In this document: piece by piece, positions 36,307-45,688 of the stretch
Layout: every line of letters begins with the position of its first letter
How positions within the stretch are numbered: position 1 is the stretch's first letter
NCBI RefSeq assembly: GCF_014695915.1
Contig: NZ_JACJPF010000111.1
Span: 53,767-117,766, forward strand
Reading direction: 5' to 3'
Length of the DNA: 64,000 bases
Source: Trichocoleus sp. FACHB-40
GTDB taxonomy: Bacteria; Cyanobacteriota; Cyanobacteriia; Cyanobacteriales; FACHB-T130
Notes under the pieces: model-generated
Told to the model about the DNA's origin: nothing
The model's input: only the letters and a program-made list of their open reading frames with translations
Databases searched by the model: none
Translations under genes and position numbers: made by a program

Positions 36307-36337
36307 TCAAGGGTTAATGACATTTAGCAATTAGCAA

Positions 36338-38683
36338 TTAGCAACGAATTCCACTTCTCCCAGCGAGGTTTGCAACTACCGCAGCTAACTCGGCTGGTTC
36401 CACAGGCTTAGGTAAATGTATTTGAAAACCGGACATAAGCGATCGCGTCCGATCCTCAGCCCTAGCGTATGCTGTTAGTGCAGCAGCTGGAATCAGGCCC
36501 CCTTGCTCTGGCGATAGCGCTCTTACCTTGCCGATCAAAGTATAGCCGTCTTCTTCAGGCATCCCGATATCGCTGACTAAAACATCTGGCTTTGACTGTT
36601 TAATCAGCTCCATTGCCTCGCTTACCGATGCAGCTGCTTTTACTTGGGCTTTGCACTCTTGGAGTACCGTAGTCAGAAACAGGCGAGTATCAGCATTGTC
36701 ATCCACCACAAGTACCTTTAACCCATCCAGCGAGGGCGGATCGAACGATACTCCACTTTCAACAGCTGCTGGCTGTACCCGCTCCGCATTGCTTGTCTCT
36801 ACACGGACAGGCATAACTGGAAGTTTGACAATAAATGTTGCTCCCTTCCCCGCGCCTTCGCTGTGAGCGCGAACTGTTCCGCCGTGCAGTTCTACCAAGT
36901 TGCGGACAATCGCTAAACCTAGTCCGAGTCCGCTGTATTGCCTAGTGATAGAGCTATCAGCTTGACGGAACCGCTCGAAAACATAAGGCACAAAGTCCGG
37001 GTTGATGCCTTCTCCGGTATCGCTGATTGTAATCTCCACATGAGAGTTAATCCGTTTCAGGCTAACCTGAACGCTCCCTTCCTTGGGCGTAAACTTAATC
37101 GCATTAGATACCAGGTTCCAGATTACCTGCTGCAAACGGTCTGAGTCGCCTGCAACTGGCCCGGCTGCCGGGTCGAGTATGCTTTGCAGCCGGATTGCCT
37201 TAGCCTCAGCCGCTGGGCGGACGGTATCAAGAGCCGCCTCAATGACTGTAGACAGTTCCACTGGGCGGACACTCAAGCGGAGTTTGCCTTGAATAATGCG
37301 GGAGACATCCAGCAAATCCTCAACCAGTTGTGCTTGCGCTCTGGCAGACCGTTCAATTGTCTCCATAGCTCTAGCAGTAGTTGCTTCGTCAAACTTTCGA
37401 GTATTGAGCAGTCGCAGCCACCCTAGCATCGCATTTAGTGGCGATCGCAATTCGTGGGAAAGTGTCGCCAAAAATTCGTCCTTCATCCGGTTGGCTGCTT
37501 CGGCGGCGGTGCGTGCTTCCTGTTCCGAGGCGAGTAGCTGGGCGCGTTCGTCCTCAGCTTGCTTGCGTTCGGTGAAGTCGCGCATGATTTTGACAAAGCC
37601 TCGCAATCCAGTTTCATCTTTTAAGGGTGTTACGAAGCCACTTGCCCAGAAACGGCTGCCGTCTTTGCGAACGTGCCAGCGCTCATCCTCAGCCCGACCT
37701 TCCGTTGCTGCTGAGTGGAGTTCCTTTTTGTCCTCGCCGCGCTCCAGGTCTTCTAGGGTAAAGATAATTGAAGAATGTTGTCCCAGGATCTCTGCTTCCT
37801 GATACCCTAAAATGCTTTCTGCCCCAGCGCTCCAACGGACAATACGCGCCTCTGTGTCGAGAAAGAAAATTGCGTACTCCTTCACATTTTCCAACAACAG
37901 GTGGAACCGCTCTTCGCTTACCCGTTGTGCTTCCTCGGCAGACTTGCGATCGCTAATGTCAGCTACTATGTAAACCGCACCTGTGAAAGCTTTGCTCTGG
38001 TCAAATATCGGATCTGCGGTGATGGCAAACCAGCGCGTACCGTTCTTTAGCTCTCTGCTTTCGCGACGCTGAGTTTCCTGAATGCTAGAAAAGGGACACA
38101 CCTCGATAGAACTCAGTATTTTTTGTAGGAGTTCCTGGTGAAAGCTACCCTCAATGTCGCTGAAGGGTTTCTCTAGAAGCTGACACATGGCGCTGTTACA
38201 TCTCAGGACTTTTCCTTCGGCATCGAGTAAACAAACACCGTCGCTTATTGCATCAAAGGTAGTCTGCCACTCCTTCGCTAAACCCAGCGCCGATTCCTCA
38301 GCTTCTCGGATGCGGAGCAACGCTTTGACAGTGGCGATCAATTCTATTGGCTCTACAGGCTGGGCTAGGTAGGCATCTGCACCGCCTTCTAATCCCTGTG
38401 CTTTGTCTTGGCTCTTGACAAAACTAGCGGATAAATGTAGTACGGGAATAAAGGACGTAACAGGGTTTTCCTTAATCCGGCGGCACACCTCAAACCCATC
38501 GATATCTGGAAGCTTCACGTCAAGGATAATTAAGTCGGGTTGTTGTTCAACCATTCGCAGACCAGCTTCGCCTGTTGCTGCTTCCTTCACCAGAAATCCG
38601 GCTTGTTTTAGCATCCGGCTGACGACATAGCGGTTAGTTTCGTTGTCGTCTACGTGCAGAATAGTTATAACGCTATCATCCAT
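36338..38683 (-). CDS. Hybrid histidine kinase (REC-PAS-PAS-HisKA-HATPase-REC)
   Basis: 781 residues. Receiver 1 (about 6-125; ILHVDDNE, phospho-Asp in LIILDVKLPDIDG), two PAS domains (about 140-255 and 265-385), dimerisation domain with phospho-His in ATLSHELRSPLNAM, ATPase domain (NLVSNAIKFT, DTGEGI, GLGLGLAIV), receiver 2 (LVVDDNAD, VLVSDIGMPEEDG). Soluble, since no membrane helix is seen. Its start overlaps the end of the upstream hybrid kinase by 8 bp, so the two are co-translated. It is the last gene of the stressosome-type operon and a plausible output. Confidence 0.93.
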   Translation of the reverse strand: MDDSVITILHVDDNETNRYVVSRMLKQAGFLVKEAATGEAGLRMVEQQPDLIILDVKLPDIDGFEVCRRIKENPVTSFIPVLHLSASFVKSQDKAQGLEGGADAYLAQPVEPIELIATVKALLRIREAEESALGLAKEWQTTFDAISDGVCLLDAEGKVLRCNSAMCQLLEKPFSDIEGSFHQELLQKILSSIEVCPFSSIQETQRRESRELKNGTRWFAITADPIFDQSKAFTGAVYIVADISDRKSAEEAQRVSEERFHLLLENVKEYAIFFLDTEARIVRWSAGAESILGYQEAEILGQHSSIIFTLEDLERGEDKKELHSAATEGRAEDERWHVRKDGSRFWASGFVTPLKDETGLRGFVKIMRDFTERKQAEDERAQLLASEQEARTAAEAANRMKDEFLATLSHELRSPLNAMLGWLRLLNTRKFDEATTARAMETIERSARAQAQLVEDLLDVSRIIQGKLRLSVRPVELSTVIEAALDTVRPAAEAKAIRLQSILDPAAGPVAGDSDRLQQVIWNLVSNAIKFTPKEGSVQVSLKRINSHVEITISDTGEGINPDFVPYVFERFRQADSSITRQYSGLGLGLAIVRNLVELHGGTVRAHSEGAGKGATFIVKLPVMPVRVETSNAERVQPAAVESGVSFDPPSLDGLKVLVVDDNADTRLFLTTVLQECKAQVKAAASVSEAMELIKQSKPDVLVSDIGMPEEDGYTLIGKVRALSPEQGGLIPAAALTAYARAEDRTRSLMSGFQIHLPKPVEPAELAAVVANLAGRSGIRC

Positions 38684-40838
38684 GATTTTTTTCTCCAGGT
38701 TCCAGCACTAGCCCAGCTTTAAGCAGTGCTTCCCGACTTCGGGCGATCGCATCTTCCCGCGATGGATCTTTAGAGAGAATCGCTACCGTCCTGCGGGCAA
38801 GATCCCTTTTTTCCTCTTCTTCTAGGACTTTTGATGTATTAATAATTACCGGTATATTGCTAGTAGCGCGATCGCTTTTTAGAACTTCTATCACCTCAAA
38901 TCCGTTCATATGTGGCATTGCCAGATCCAGAAAAATGCAATCCGGATTTTCTTCTCCCGCTAAGCGGATACCTTCGCGTCCGTTTTCGGCTTCAAGGATT
39001 GTAAAATTAGTATAAGCTAATAATTGCTTTAGTAAATATCGGGATACTTGGTCATCGTCAATTATCAAAATTTTCTGTTGTCTCTTTTTATTAATAAGTT
39101 TATTAAAGCTATCCAATAGTAATAATCGCTCTATTGGTTTGACAAAGAACGCATCTGCTCCCAATTCTAGCGCTTTTTTATCGTTATTGATAACGGTAAT
39201 CACGAGCAGGGGGATATCCCGCGTTGCTTCATTTTGTTTCATTTCTGAAATCAAATTCCAGGTATTTTGCTCTTTTAGTAATATGTCAGATATTACCGCG
39301 ACAGGTTTAAACATCTCAAGAGCAAGTTGGGCTTCTTGGAGCGATCGCGCTTGAATAAGCTGATAATTTGAACCCTGAAAATACTTCTCGTAAGTAAAGA
39401 ATGTCTCGTCGTTGTCCTCTATTACGAGTACAGGCAAACGAGACTGATCTAACTGCCAGTTTACATCGGGCACCACTGCCCCAAACTCGGAATTATTGTA
39501 GCTAATCGGTATGATAGCAAAGAACGTTGAACCCTTTCCCACCTCACTTGTTAAAGAAACATTGCCGCCTAGCAATTCGGTTAAATGCCGTGATAGAGAA
39601 AGTCCAAGTCCTGTGCCTTTAACCCGCTTTTGAAAAGCGGAATCTACCTGGACAAATTCCTCAAAAATTCGCTTTTTATCCTCCGGTGCAATGCCAATTC
39701 CGGTATCAGCTACCGAAAAAACTACCGTTCTACCAACCAATTTGGCAGCAATGCGAACTTCACCTTTTTCTGTATATTTGATTGCATTAGAAATAAAATT
39801 TCTCAGAATTTGAGCAACTTTGCCTTCATCAGTGTAGAGTGTGGGAATACCAACGGGTTCTTCAAAAATCAGCGAAATTGAAGAATTATAGGCGAGAAGA
39901 GGACGCAGCATACCTCTTAAAGCGCCGAAAAGCTCGCTCACCTCAAACTCATTCGGATGAATAACAATTTTTCCCGCCTCAATCTTTGCCAGATCCAAAA
40001 GGTCGTTAACTAACTCCAAAAGTCCTTCACCTGATTGGCGGATAAACCTTACTTGCTTTTCTTGCTCATCTGTCAATTCCCCATCCATCCGATCTAGCAG
40101 TAGGCGGGACAGAGACAAAATAGAGTTTAGCGGTGTGCGAAACTCGTGACTCATATTCGAGAGAAAGCGAGTTTTAAGTTCATTAGCGCGCTGTAAAGAA
40201 TCAGCTTTTTCGTCTAATTCTGCATATAGTGCCACAACACCCCGATTAGTATCCTCTAGCTCACGGTTGAGCTGAGCTAGCTCGGCTTGACGTTTTTCTA
40301 GTTCTTCTAGAGTGCGAAGCAGTTCCTGGTTTTGCTGCTGAATTTCCGAATAAGGATTTTCAGGCGATCGCATTATCAACTCATTAGCAATCTCAGCCAA
40401 ACGTTTTGTGGTGACTATAGGACTGCGTTTAGGCAGATTTTTCCCCATCACCACCACTGTTCCTTGCTCAGGGGTTGAGTCAATGCGAAACTGATCCATT
40501 AGTCGTTTGCTGCCAATAATGCCTAACCCCATTCCCGTATTCGACGCATATTTTCCCTCTAGAATAGTCTTGAGATTAGGGATACCCCGCCCTTTGTCAC
40601 GAATGGAAACCATGAATATTTGAGGTGATTCGCCTTCCACCCAAAATTGAATTTTTCCACCCTTTGCATATTGAAAAGCGTTGCGGGCAATTTCAGAAAC
40701 AGCAGTAGCAATGCGCGTCCGATCTTGAGAGTCAAAACCCAACAACTCCGCAATCTGGCGCACCCGCTGACGTGTCAAAACGACATCTTGTTCAAAGCGT
40801 ATTTCTATAGTGAGGATAACTATCTCTTCCTTAGCCAT
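38676..40838 (-). CDS. Hybrid histidine kinase with N-terminal RsbT/RsbW-like ATPase domain
   Basis: 720 residues. Residues 1-145 form an anti-sigma-type GHKL domain (TAVSEIARNAFQYAKGG, DKGRGIPNL, NTGMGLGIIGSKRLMD) of the RsbT kind, then a coiled coil (about 165-228), HisKA (NMSHEFRTPLNSI), HATPase (NFISNAIKYT, DTGIGIA, GTGLGLSLS), and two receivers (LVIEDNDE with ISDILL; LIIDDDQV with FLDLAMPHMNG). An RsbT-like domain on a histidine kinase next to RsbR/S/T is unusual and suggests direct coupling to the stressosome. Two repeat elements separate it from the SpoIIE-type gene. Confidence 0.92.
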   Translation of the reverse strand: MAKEEIVILTIEIRFEQDVVLTRQRVRQIAELLGFDSQDRTRIATAVSEIARNAFQYAKGGKIQFWVEGESPQIFMVSIRDKGRGIPNLKTILEGKYASNTGMGLGIIGSKRLMDQFRIDSTPEQGTVVVMGKNLPKRSPIVTTKRLAEIANELIMRSPENPYSEIQQQNQELLRTLEELEKRQAELAQLNRELEDTNRGVVALYAELDEKADSLQRANELKTRFLSNMSHEFRTPLNSILSLSRLLLDRMDGELTDEQEKQVRFIRQSGEGLLELVNDLLDLAKIEAGKIVIHPNEFEVSELFGALRGMLRPLLAYNSSISLIFEEPVGIPTLYTDEGKVAQILRNFISNAIKYTEKGEVRIAAKLVGRTVVFSVADTGIGIAPEDKKRIFEEFVQVDSAFQKRVKGTGLGLSLSRHLTELLGGNVSLTSEVGKGSTFFAIIPISYNNSEFGAVVPDVNWQLDQSRLPVLVIEDNDETFFTYEKYFQGSNYQLIQARSLQEAQLALEMFKPVAVISDILLKEQNTWNLISEMKQNEATRDIPLLVITVINNDKKALELGADAFFVKPIERLLLLDSFNKLINKKRQQKILIIDDDQVSRYLLKQLLAYTNFTILEAENGREGIRLAGEENPDCIFLDLAMPHMNGFEVIEVLKSDRATSNIPVIINTSKVLEEEEKRDLARRTVAILSKDPSREDAIARSREALLKAGLVLEPGEKNHG

Positions 40839-40856
40839 AGGTTATTTATTAATAGA

Positions 40857-41015
40857 TATAGCAATCCTAAATCATTTATAAAACCTTCTGTCTCTCTTCT
40901 TTCTCTGTTTCCTCGTCTTTCTTCCTTCTTTCCCTTCCTCCCTTGCTCTAAGCGCTAACGCGCAGGCTCCGCCAACGCCTCTTTACGGTTGAGCAATTCT
41001 TACAACCCGTGTAAA
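40857..41015. mobile_element. MITE-like element, TATAGC-end family (copy 6)
   Basis: Ends TATAGCAATCCTAAATCATT and, complemented, TATAGCAATCTTTACACGGG. It begins 19 bp ahead of the hybrid kinase start. Confidence 0.6.
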
Positions 41016-41123
41016 GATTGCTATATAGCCATCCGATCCAGAGTTGTGACCCAGCCCTTCAGATCCGCCACTTCTTAGAGAAGTGGCGGATCTCGCCTTC
41101 ACGAATCATTTAGGACTGCTATA
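41014..41123. mobile_element. MITE-like element, TATAGC-end family (copy 7)
   Basis: Ends TATAGCCATCCGATCCAGAG and, complemented, TATAGCAGTCCTAAATGATT; overlaps copy 6 by two bases. The core is a perfect hairpin, GATCCGCCACTTCT-TAG-complement (41063-41093). Confidence 0.7.
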
Positions 41124-41190
41124 GTTCTTCCGTAGGACAAGCATCTTGCCTGCAATTAAATAAACAGGCATCTTGCCTACCCTAGAGTTA

Positions 41191-42222
41191 TTAATAATTT
41201 TCCCGTGCGACCAGTACCGTGACATCATCGCGGTGTCGGGTAAAATCCCGGTATAGAACTCCAGCAAGCAGGCTGGAATGTTTTGCGACTAAACCAGGAT
41301 AACGATCTAAACGCCACTGCGTACCTAAACCGTCGGAGTGCATTATCAAAATCCCCCCTTTAGGCCACTGATAAACAAACTCCTGAATTTTGCGAACCTC
41401 ATGCCCGACAGTGCCGTTATGGGAAACCATACTGTAAGAACGGGCTAGTCCTATCTCTTGGTTGGGAGAAAGAACTGAGGCAGAAATGTTGCCCACTCCA
41501 GCAAAATGAACTGCTTGTTTTTCAAAGTTTACTTCAGCGATCGCCATTGCTGCTCCCCGTGTACTTCGCAAAGCTGCATGAGCTGCTTCAATAATTTCTT
41601 TAGGACTTTGACAGACATTCTCTCGAAATATCCTCACCGCTTCTAACGACGCTTCGGCGGCTAGAGGCCCGTGACCTAAACCATCTGCAACTAATAACAG
41701 AGTGCGATCGCCACAGCGATCTATTGCCCAAGCATCACCGGAAACCTCCTCACCTATTTTGGGCAAGCACACTACACCTATATCTATATCTATATTGCTG
41801 CGTAGCGGCAATTCTTGGTTAGGACTAGCCCAGAGTTGGCTTAATAAGGCTGTCCCTACACTGGGAACAGAATGAATATCAAAAACAGTGGAGAGGCGAG
41901 CGATCGCGCCTAAGCCATTTCCCGGAGTTCCCGCCGTAGAATAGCCATCGCGCAAACACTCGCTGATATTGCTCATTCCTGGCCCTTTGTCCAGCGCTAG
42001 GATTTCGATCCCCACGATGTCGTTTTTTTCCACAGCTTGGAGCAGCAACTGACCGTCGGTAGCGTGACGAACCAGGTTATTTGCCATTTCGGTGACAACA
42101 ATGCCTACCTTCCCTCGTTCTGTTTCGTTGAAACCGAGACTACTGGCGAGGGATAAAGCCATCCGTCGGGCTTCACCAGCCTGACTAGGCTCTAAGATGG
42201 GCAAGCCGACTGGATCTCTCAT
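41191..42222 (-). CDS. RsbT-like ATPase fused to SpoIIE/PP2C phosphatase (RsbX-like)
   Basis: 343 residues. N-terminal half: RsbT-type GHKL fold (VVTEMANNLVRHATDG, LDKGPGMSN, GNGLGAIARL). C-terminal half (about 145-340): SpoIIE phosphatase with GEEVSGDAW, LLVADGLGHGPLAA, MAIAEVNFEKQAVHFAGVGN, MHSDGLGTQW and the terminal RDDVTVLVA, holding the metal-binding Asp residues. In stressosomes RsbX removes phosphate from RsbR and RsbS to reset the complex. It follows rsbT by 4 bp. Fusions of this type occur in several bacteria with Rsb modules. Confidence 0.92.
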   Translation of the reverse strand: MRDPVGLPILEPSQAGEARRMALSLASSLGFNETERGKVGIVVTEMANNLVRHATDGQLLLQAVEKNDIVGIEILALDKGPGMSNISECLRDGYSTAGTPGNGLGAIARLSTVFDIHSVPSVGTALLSQLWASPNQELPLRSNIDIDIGVVCLPKIGEEVSGDAWAIDRCGDRTLLLVADGLGHGPLAAEASLEAVRIFRENVCQSPKEIIEAAHAALRSTRGAAMAIAEVNFEKQAVHFAGVGNISASVLSPNQEIGLARSYSMVSHNGTVGHEVRKIQEFVYQWPKGGILIMHSDGLGTQWRLDRYPGLVAKHSSLLAGVLYRDFTRHRDDVTVLVARENY

Positions 42223-42226
42223 ATAG

Positions 42227-42631
42227 TTACTTCCACTTGGTTATTGTGACGCAGGTGCCTTCGCCGACATTGGAAACAATATTAAATTCATTCACCAGCC
42301 GCTTTGTACCGCTTAAGCCCATACCGAGTCCACCTCCGGTGGTGAAGCCGTCTTTTAGCGCTAGATCGATGTTTGGAATACCTGGCCCCGAATCTTCAAA
42401 AGTCAAACGCAGACCACGACGAATTCCTTCATCTAATGCTTCTAGTTTGACTGTTCCACCACCGCCATAGTCCAAGGTGTTGCGTGCTAATTCGCTCGCC
42501 GCCGTGACAATTTTAGTCTGGTCTATCAGGCTAAAACCCAGCTCTACGGCAAACTGACGCACGGCTTGCCGTACTAGCACAACATCTGCCGAAGTGTTGA
42601 TGCTCATGGTTTCATGCTTGTGCATCACCAT
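42227..42631 (-). CDS. rsbT: RsbT-type switch kinase (anti-sigma regulatory factor family)
   Basis: 134 residues. GHKL motifs: N-box AASELARNTLDYGGGG, G1 DSGPGIPN, G2 GGGLGMGLSGTKRL. In Bacillus RsbT phosphorylates RsbS and RsbR and then leaves the stressosome to activate an output partner. The frame overlaps the end of rsbS by 20 bp. The annotated ATG (MVMHKHETMSIN) is followed by an internal ATG 24 bp on that may be the true start. Confidence 0.93.
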   Translation of the reverse strand: MVMHKHETMSINTSADVVLVRQAVRQFAVELGFSLIDQTKIVTAASELARNTLDYGGGGTVKLEALDEGIRRGLRLTFEDSGPGIPNIDLALKDGFTTGGGLGMGLSGTKRLVNEFNIVSNVGEGTCVTITKWK

Positions 42632-43028
42632 CCAGAAACCCCCTTGGAGTGGAGACGCGATAGCCGCTGTCTCTACGTAGCGATCGCTGCAAAAGAGTCA
42701 TTCCCTTCTCAACATTTAAGGCTGTGCGAACACCTGTTAAGGAAAGTCCTAACTCTACTAAAGTGATGGCGACTGCTGGCTGCATTCCTACGACAACCGT
42801 TTGTGCATCTAGCACCTGCGACATCTTGGCAATGTTTCCCAGTATCCGCCCAATAAAGGAATCAACTATTTCCAATGCTGAGATATCGATCAGGACACCA
42901 CGAGCATTTGTCTGGGTAATCCGGTTTGTCAGATCGTCCTGCAAGGTCATCGCTAGGCGATCGTGCATATCCACCTGAATAGTGACTAGGAGGAATTCGC
43001 CCATCTGAAGAATGGGGATGCGTTCCAT
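42612..43028 (-). CDS. rsbS: RsbS-type STAS protein (stressosome core)
   Basis: 138 residues, a single STAS domain. The segment LIDISALEIVDSFIGRILGN includes the conserved Ser phosphorylated by RsbT in Bacillus RsbS, and VVVGMQPAVAITLVELGL is nearly the RsbS consensus. RsbS and RsbR assemble the icosahedral stressosome. The C-terminal 20 residues or so exceed the usual RsbS length and overlap rsbT. Follows rsbR by 16 bp. Confidence 0.94.
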   Translation of the reverse strand: MERIPILQMGEFLLVTIQVDMHDRLAMTLQDDLTNRITQTNARGVLIDISALEIVDSFIGRILGNIAKMSQVLDAQTVVVGMQPAVAITLVELGLSLTGVRTALNVEKGMTLLQRSLRRDSGYRVSTPRGFLDGDAQA

Positions 43029-43044
43029 TACAACTCCTTGCTTA

Positions 43045-43911
43045 TTAAGTGGGTGTCTGGGAGCGAACGAACGCCACCCCCGTTCGCTTTAAGGCTAGAG
43101 CAAAGGCATCGGCTAAGGTAGCTTTGGTAATTACATCAGCCAGATCCACGCCCAGGTAGACGATGGTTTGAGCGATTTGGGGACGAATACCGCTGATGAT
43201 GCAATCAGCACCCATCAGTCGAGCAGCTGTTACTGTTTTTAGTAGGTGCTGCGCTGTCAGGGTATCTACGGTTGGCACTCCGGTAATGTCGATGATGGCA
43301 ACTTCTGCACCCGTTTCGACAATTTTGTTTAGTAGAGATTCCATGACAATCTGAGTGCGGGCGCTGTCGAGGGTGCCAATAATGGGCAATGCTAAAATCC
43401 CTTCCCACAGTTTTACGACTGGCGTTGAGAGTTCCATCAATTCCTCTTGCTGGCGGAGGATTACCTCTTGGCGGGCTTTTTGATAGCTTTCCGTCGTCCA
43501 GAGTCCTAGCTTATCTAGGAGGTTAGTGGCACACCAAATCTCATCTATAAGTGTCTCGACATCCTGTGCTAGTTCCTGGCGCAAGCGGCTGAATAAAGGC
43601 TGCTTAAAGGAAAGAACAAAGATGGCGGTTTCTGATGGGGTGAAGCCTTTATTCGATCGCGATCGCGAAATCGAAGCCAGCAAATCCCGCACGCCACGCC
43701 ACTGAGACGTTTGGATATCGGTTAAATTACCTCCCTGTACTGCATTTGTAAACAGGTCAAGAAATTCTTTGCACTCTTCGCGTAGTTCTGTCTCCCTGAG
43801 CAAGTCTTTACGGATACCAGCAGCTACTTGCTCGTTTAGCCACTCTGTCAACAGTTGGGCTTCGTAATTTTTGACAATTGCCGGAATTTTGCTTTTACCG
43901 TTCAAGTTCAT
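43045..43911 (-). CDS. rsbR: RsbR-type stressosome sensor (N-terminal sensory domain plus STAS)
   Basis: 288 residues. The C-terminal STAS domain (about 160-280) has EVAIIDITGVPTVDTLTAQH with the two conserved Thr positions region and CIISGIRPQIAQTIVYLGVDL. The N-terminal 140 residues are helical and match the RsbR non-haem-globin type region (the RsbRA-like class), which acts as the sensor turret. First gene of the operon rsbR-rsbS-rsbT-rsbX-like. The signal sensed is not readable from sequence. Confidence 0.92.
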   Translation of the reverse strand: MNLNGKSKIPAIVKNYEAQLLTEWLNEQVAAGIRKDLLRETELREECKEFLDLFTNAVQGGNLTDIQTSQWRGVRDLLASISRSRSNKGFTPSETAIFVLSFKQPLFSRLRQELAQDVETLIDEIWCATNLLDKLGLWTTESYQKARQEVILRQQEELMELSTPVVKLWEGILALPIIGTLDSARTQIVMESLLNKIVETGAEVAIIDITGVPTVDTLTAQHLLKTVTAARLMGADCIISGIRPQIAQTIVYLGVDLADVITKATLADAFALALKRTGVAFVRSQTPT

Positions 43912-44531
43912 TTCAACGCCTCCCGCCGCTGACTGGGTTAAAAAAAGTGCAGTATTTAGGCTTTTAGGATAACTAGCATTAACTGGAGCTGTTTACTAGG
44001 AGGCGCTTGGCGTGAGTTGTTGCAAGCTGCATACACTTGACACCAGTAGCTAACTGTTCAGTCTGCGGTAGTTTCTAAAAGGCTATTTGGCCAACATTTT
44101 ATTATACGGCTTAGGTTGGACAAATGGACTAGGTATCACCATTATCTTTGCATTCACGCGATCGCGCTTCTTTGCTCGTCGTGGTGTAGATGGTGAGACG
44201 GGAAGCTTGAGTTTCCGAAACTTTGCCAGATGAAATATCAGGAGTTGCAAAGAGCGATCGCTAGACCAGAAGTTGTTCATATCATCCCAACATTTTGAAT
44301 CGTTCTTTAGCCACCTATTCCAATAAACTGACATATTGCGTCCCCATTCTGATAGATATTTTGTTTGTTATTCCGGAAATTAAGATTAATTATTTATTAA
44401 TTTCTCCATAGTTAACTACAACTTAAACATTCCCTAAAAGTGGCAAATATTACAGCAGCAAATGGGATGAAGGAGTTAACTAATTTGTAAGTAATTGATT
44501 CTAAAAAATTGTTGTCAAGGGCGAGATACTG
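43912..44531. other. 620-bp divergent intergenic region between rsbR and gap
   Basis: No recognised gene. A minus-strand 83-codon frame (44083-44334) is open but composition-wise unconvincing. The region should contain the promoters of the stressosome operon and of gap. Confidence 0.4.
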
Positions 44532-45527
44532 ATGAAACGTGTAGCCATCAACGGTTTTGGCAGAATTGGACGAGCCTTCTTTCGCATTGCCGCTTCTAAA
44601 GGCGATCTGGAAGTTGTAGCCATCAATGACGTTGCCTTAAAATCAGACCAAGCAGCATATTTACTGCAATACGACTCCGTATATCGACGCTTCGAGAGCG
44701 AGGTGGGATATGACGATAAAAGTCTGATAATTGGCGACAAGCGAATTAACCTATTAGCTGAACGAGATCCCGCCGCCCTTCCCTGGAAAGAATCGGAAAT
44801 TGATGTCGTTATCGAGTCTACTGGCATCTTCCGCACGGCAGAAAAAGCCGGAATGCACTTAGAAGCGGGAGCAAAAAAGGTAATTATCAGCGCCCCTGCT
44901 AAAGGTGCAGTTCCTACGTTCGTGTTTGGAGTTAATCACGAAAAATATGATGCCGAGCGAGATAATGTCATTTCAGCTGCCTCTTGTACCACCAATTGCT
45001 TATCCCCCATCGCCAAAATTTTAAATGATGAATTTGGCATTGAGAAGGCGCTGATGACTACGGTACACGCTTATACTGCCGACCAGCGTTTAGTAGACAC
45101 TGGACATCCTGAAGAGTGGGCGCGGGGACGCGGTGCGGCGCAGAATATCGTCCCCACGACTACTGGCGCAGCAGTTGCAGTGGCGTTGGTGTTGCCGGAA
45201 TTGAAAGGAAAACTTGATGGTATGGCTTTGCGCGTCCCAACCGCAACTGGTTCAGTCACAGACTTGAGTGCAGTATTGGAAAAATCGGTGACGGTGGAGG
45301 AAGTTAACGACGCTTTACGCAAGTATGCCAGGGGTTCGATGCAGTCAATTCTCAAGGTAAGTGAGGTGCCTTTGGTGTCTTCCGACTGCGTGGGCGATCC
45401 TAGTTCGGCTATTGTGAATCTACCTTCGACTAGCGTCCTTGCCGATAACTTCGTTAAGGTACTGGCATATTACGACAACGAGTGGGGATACACTAACCGC
45501 TTGGTAGATTTGACTAGCTACGTGTAG
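44532..45527 (+). CDS. gap: Glyceraldehyde-3-phosphate dehydrogenase, type I
   Basis: 331 residues. NAD-binding start VAINGFGRIGR, catalytic C152 in SAASCTTNCLSP, the His in the TTVHAYTADQ segment and the closing NEWGYTNRLVDL. Asp33 in INDVALK is the residue that favours NAD over NADP, and the NTGGVK-type sequence of the photosynthetic NADP enzyme (Gap2) is absent, so this is more likely a glycolytic-type isozyme. Start ATG 44532. ppsA follows on the same strand after 161 bp containing a strong hairpin. Confidence 0.95.
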   Translation: MKRVAINGFGRIGRAFFRIAASKGDLEVVAINDVALKSDQAAYLLQYDSVYRRFESEVGYDDKSLIIGDKRINLLAERDPAALPWKESEIDVVIESTGIFRTAEKAGMHLEAGAKKVIISAPAKGAVPTFVFGVNHEKYDAERDNVISAASCTTNCLSPIAKILNDEFGIEKALMTTVHAYTADQRLVDTGHPEEWARGRGAAQNIVPTTTGAAVAVALVLPELKGKLDGMALRVPTATGSVTDLSAVLEKSVTVEEVNDALRKYARGSMQSILKVSEVPLVSSDCVGDPSSAIVNLPSTSVLADNFVKVLAYYDNEWGYTNRLVDLTSYV

Positions 45528-45543
45528 GTAAGAGGCTGGAGCC

Positions 45544-45584
45544 TTTTCCCTCGTTCCTTGGCCCAGTTAGGGAACGAGGGAAAA
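45544..45584 (+). terminator. Hairpin between gap and ppsA, CTCGTTCCC repeat family (copy 3)
   Basis: 14-bp perfect stem TTTTCCCTCGTTCC/GGAACGAGGGAAAA with a 13-base loop, 17 bp after the gap stop. It could terminate or attenuate readthrough into ppsA. Confidence 0.7.
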
Positions 45585-45688
45585 TTCGATGATCCCAAAG
45601 AAATTGTAAAAAAAATTACGAAGTGATGCAATATACCTCTTTAGGGGGTAGCGATAGCTAAAATAAACCTACAAGAGGAGAAAAAGCT

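Noticed and set aside
40647..40958. 103-codon plus-strand frame over the hybrid kinase start
   Set aside because: Half lies antisense to the conserved RsbT-like domain and half in a repeat element.
44083..44334. 83-codon minus-strand frame between rsbR and gap
   Set aside because: No recognisable motif or ribosome site; composition is unlike the neighbours. It could be reconsidered if conserved elsewhere.
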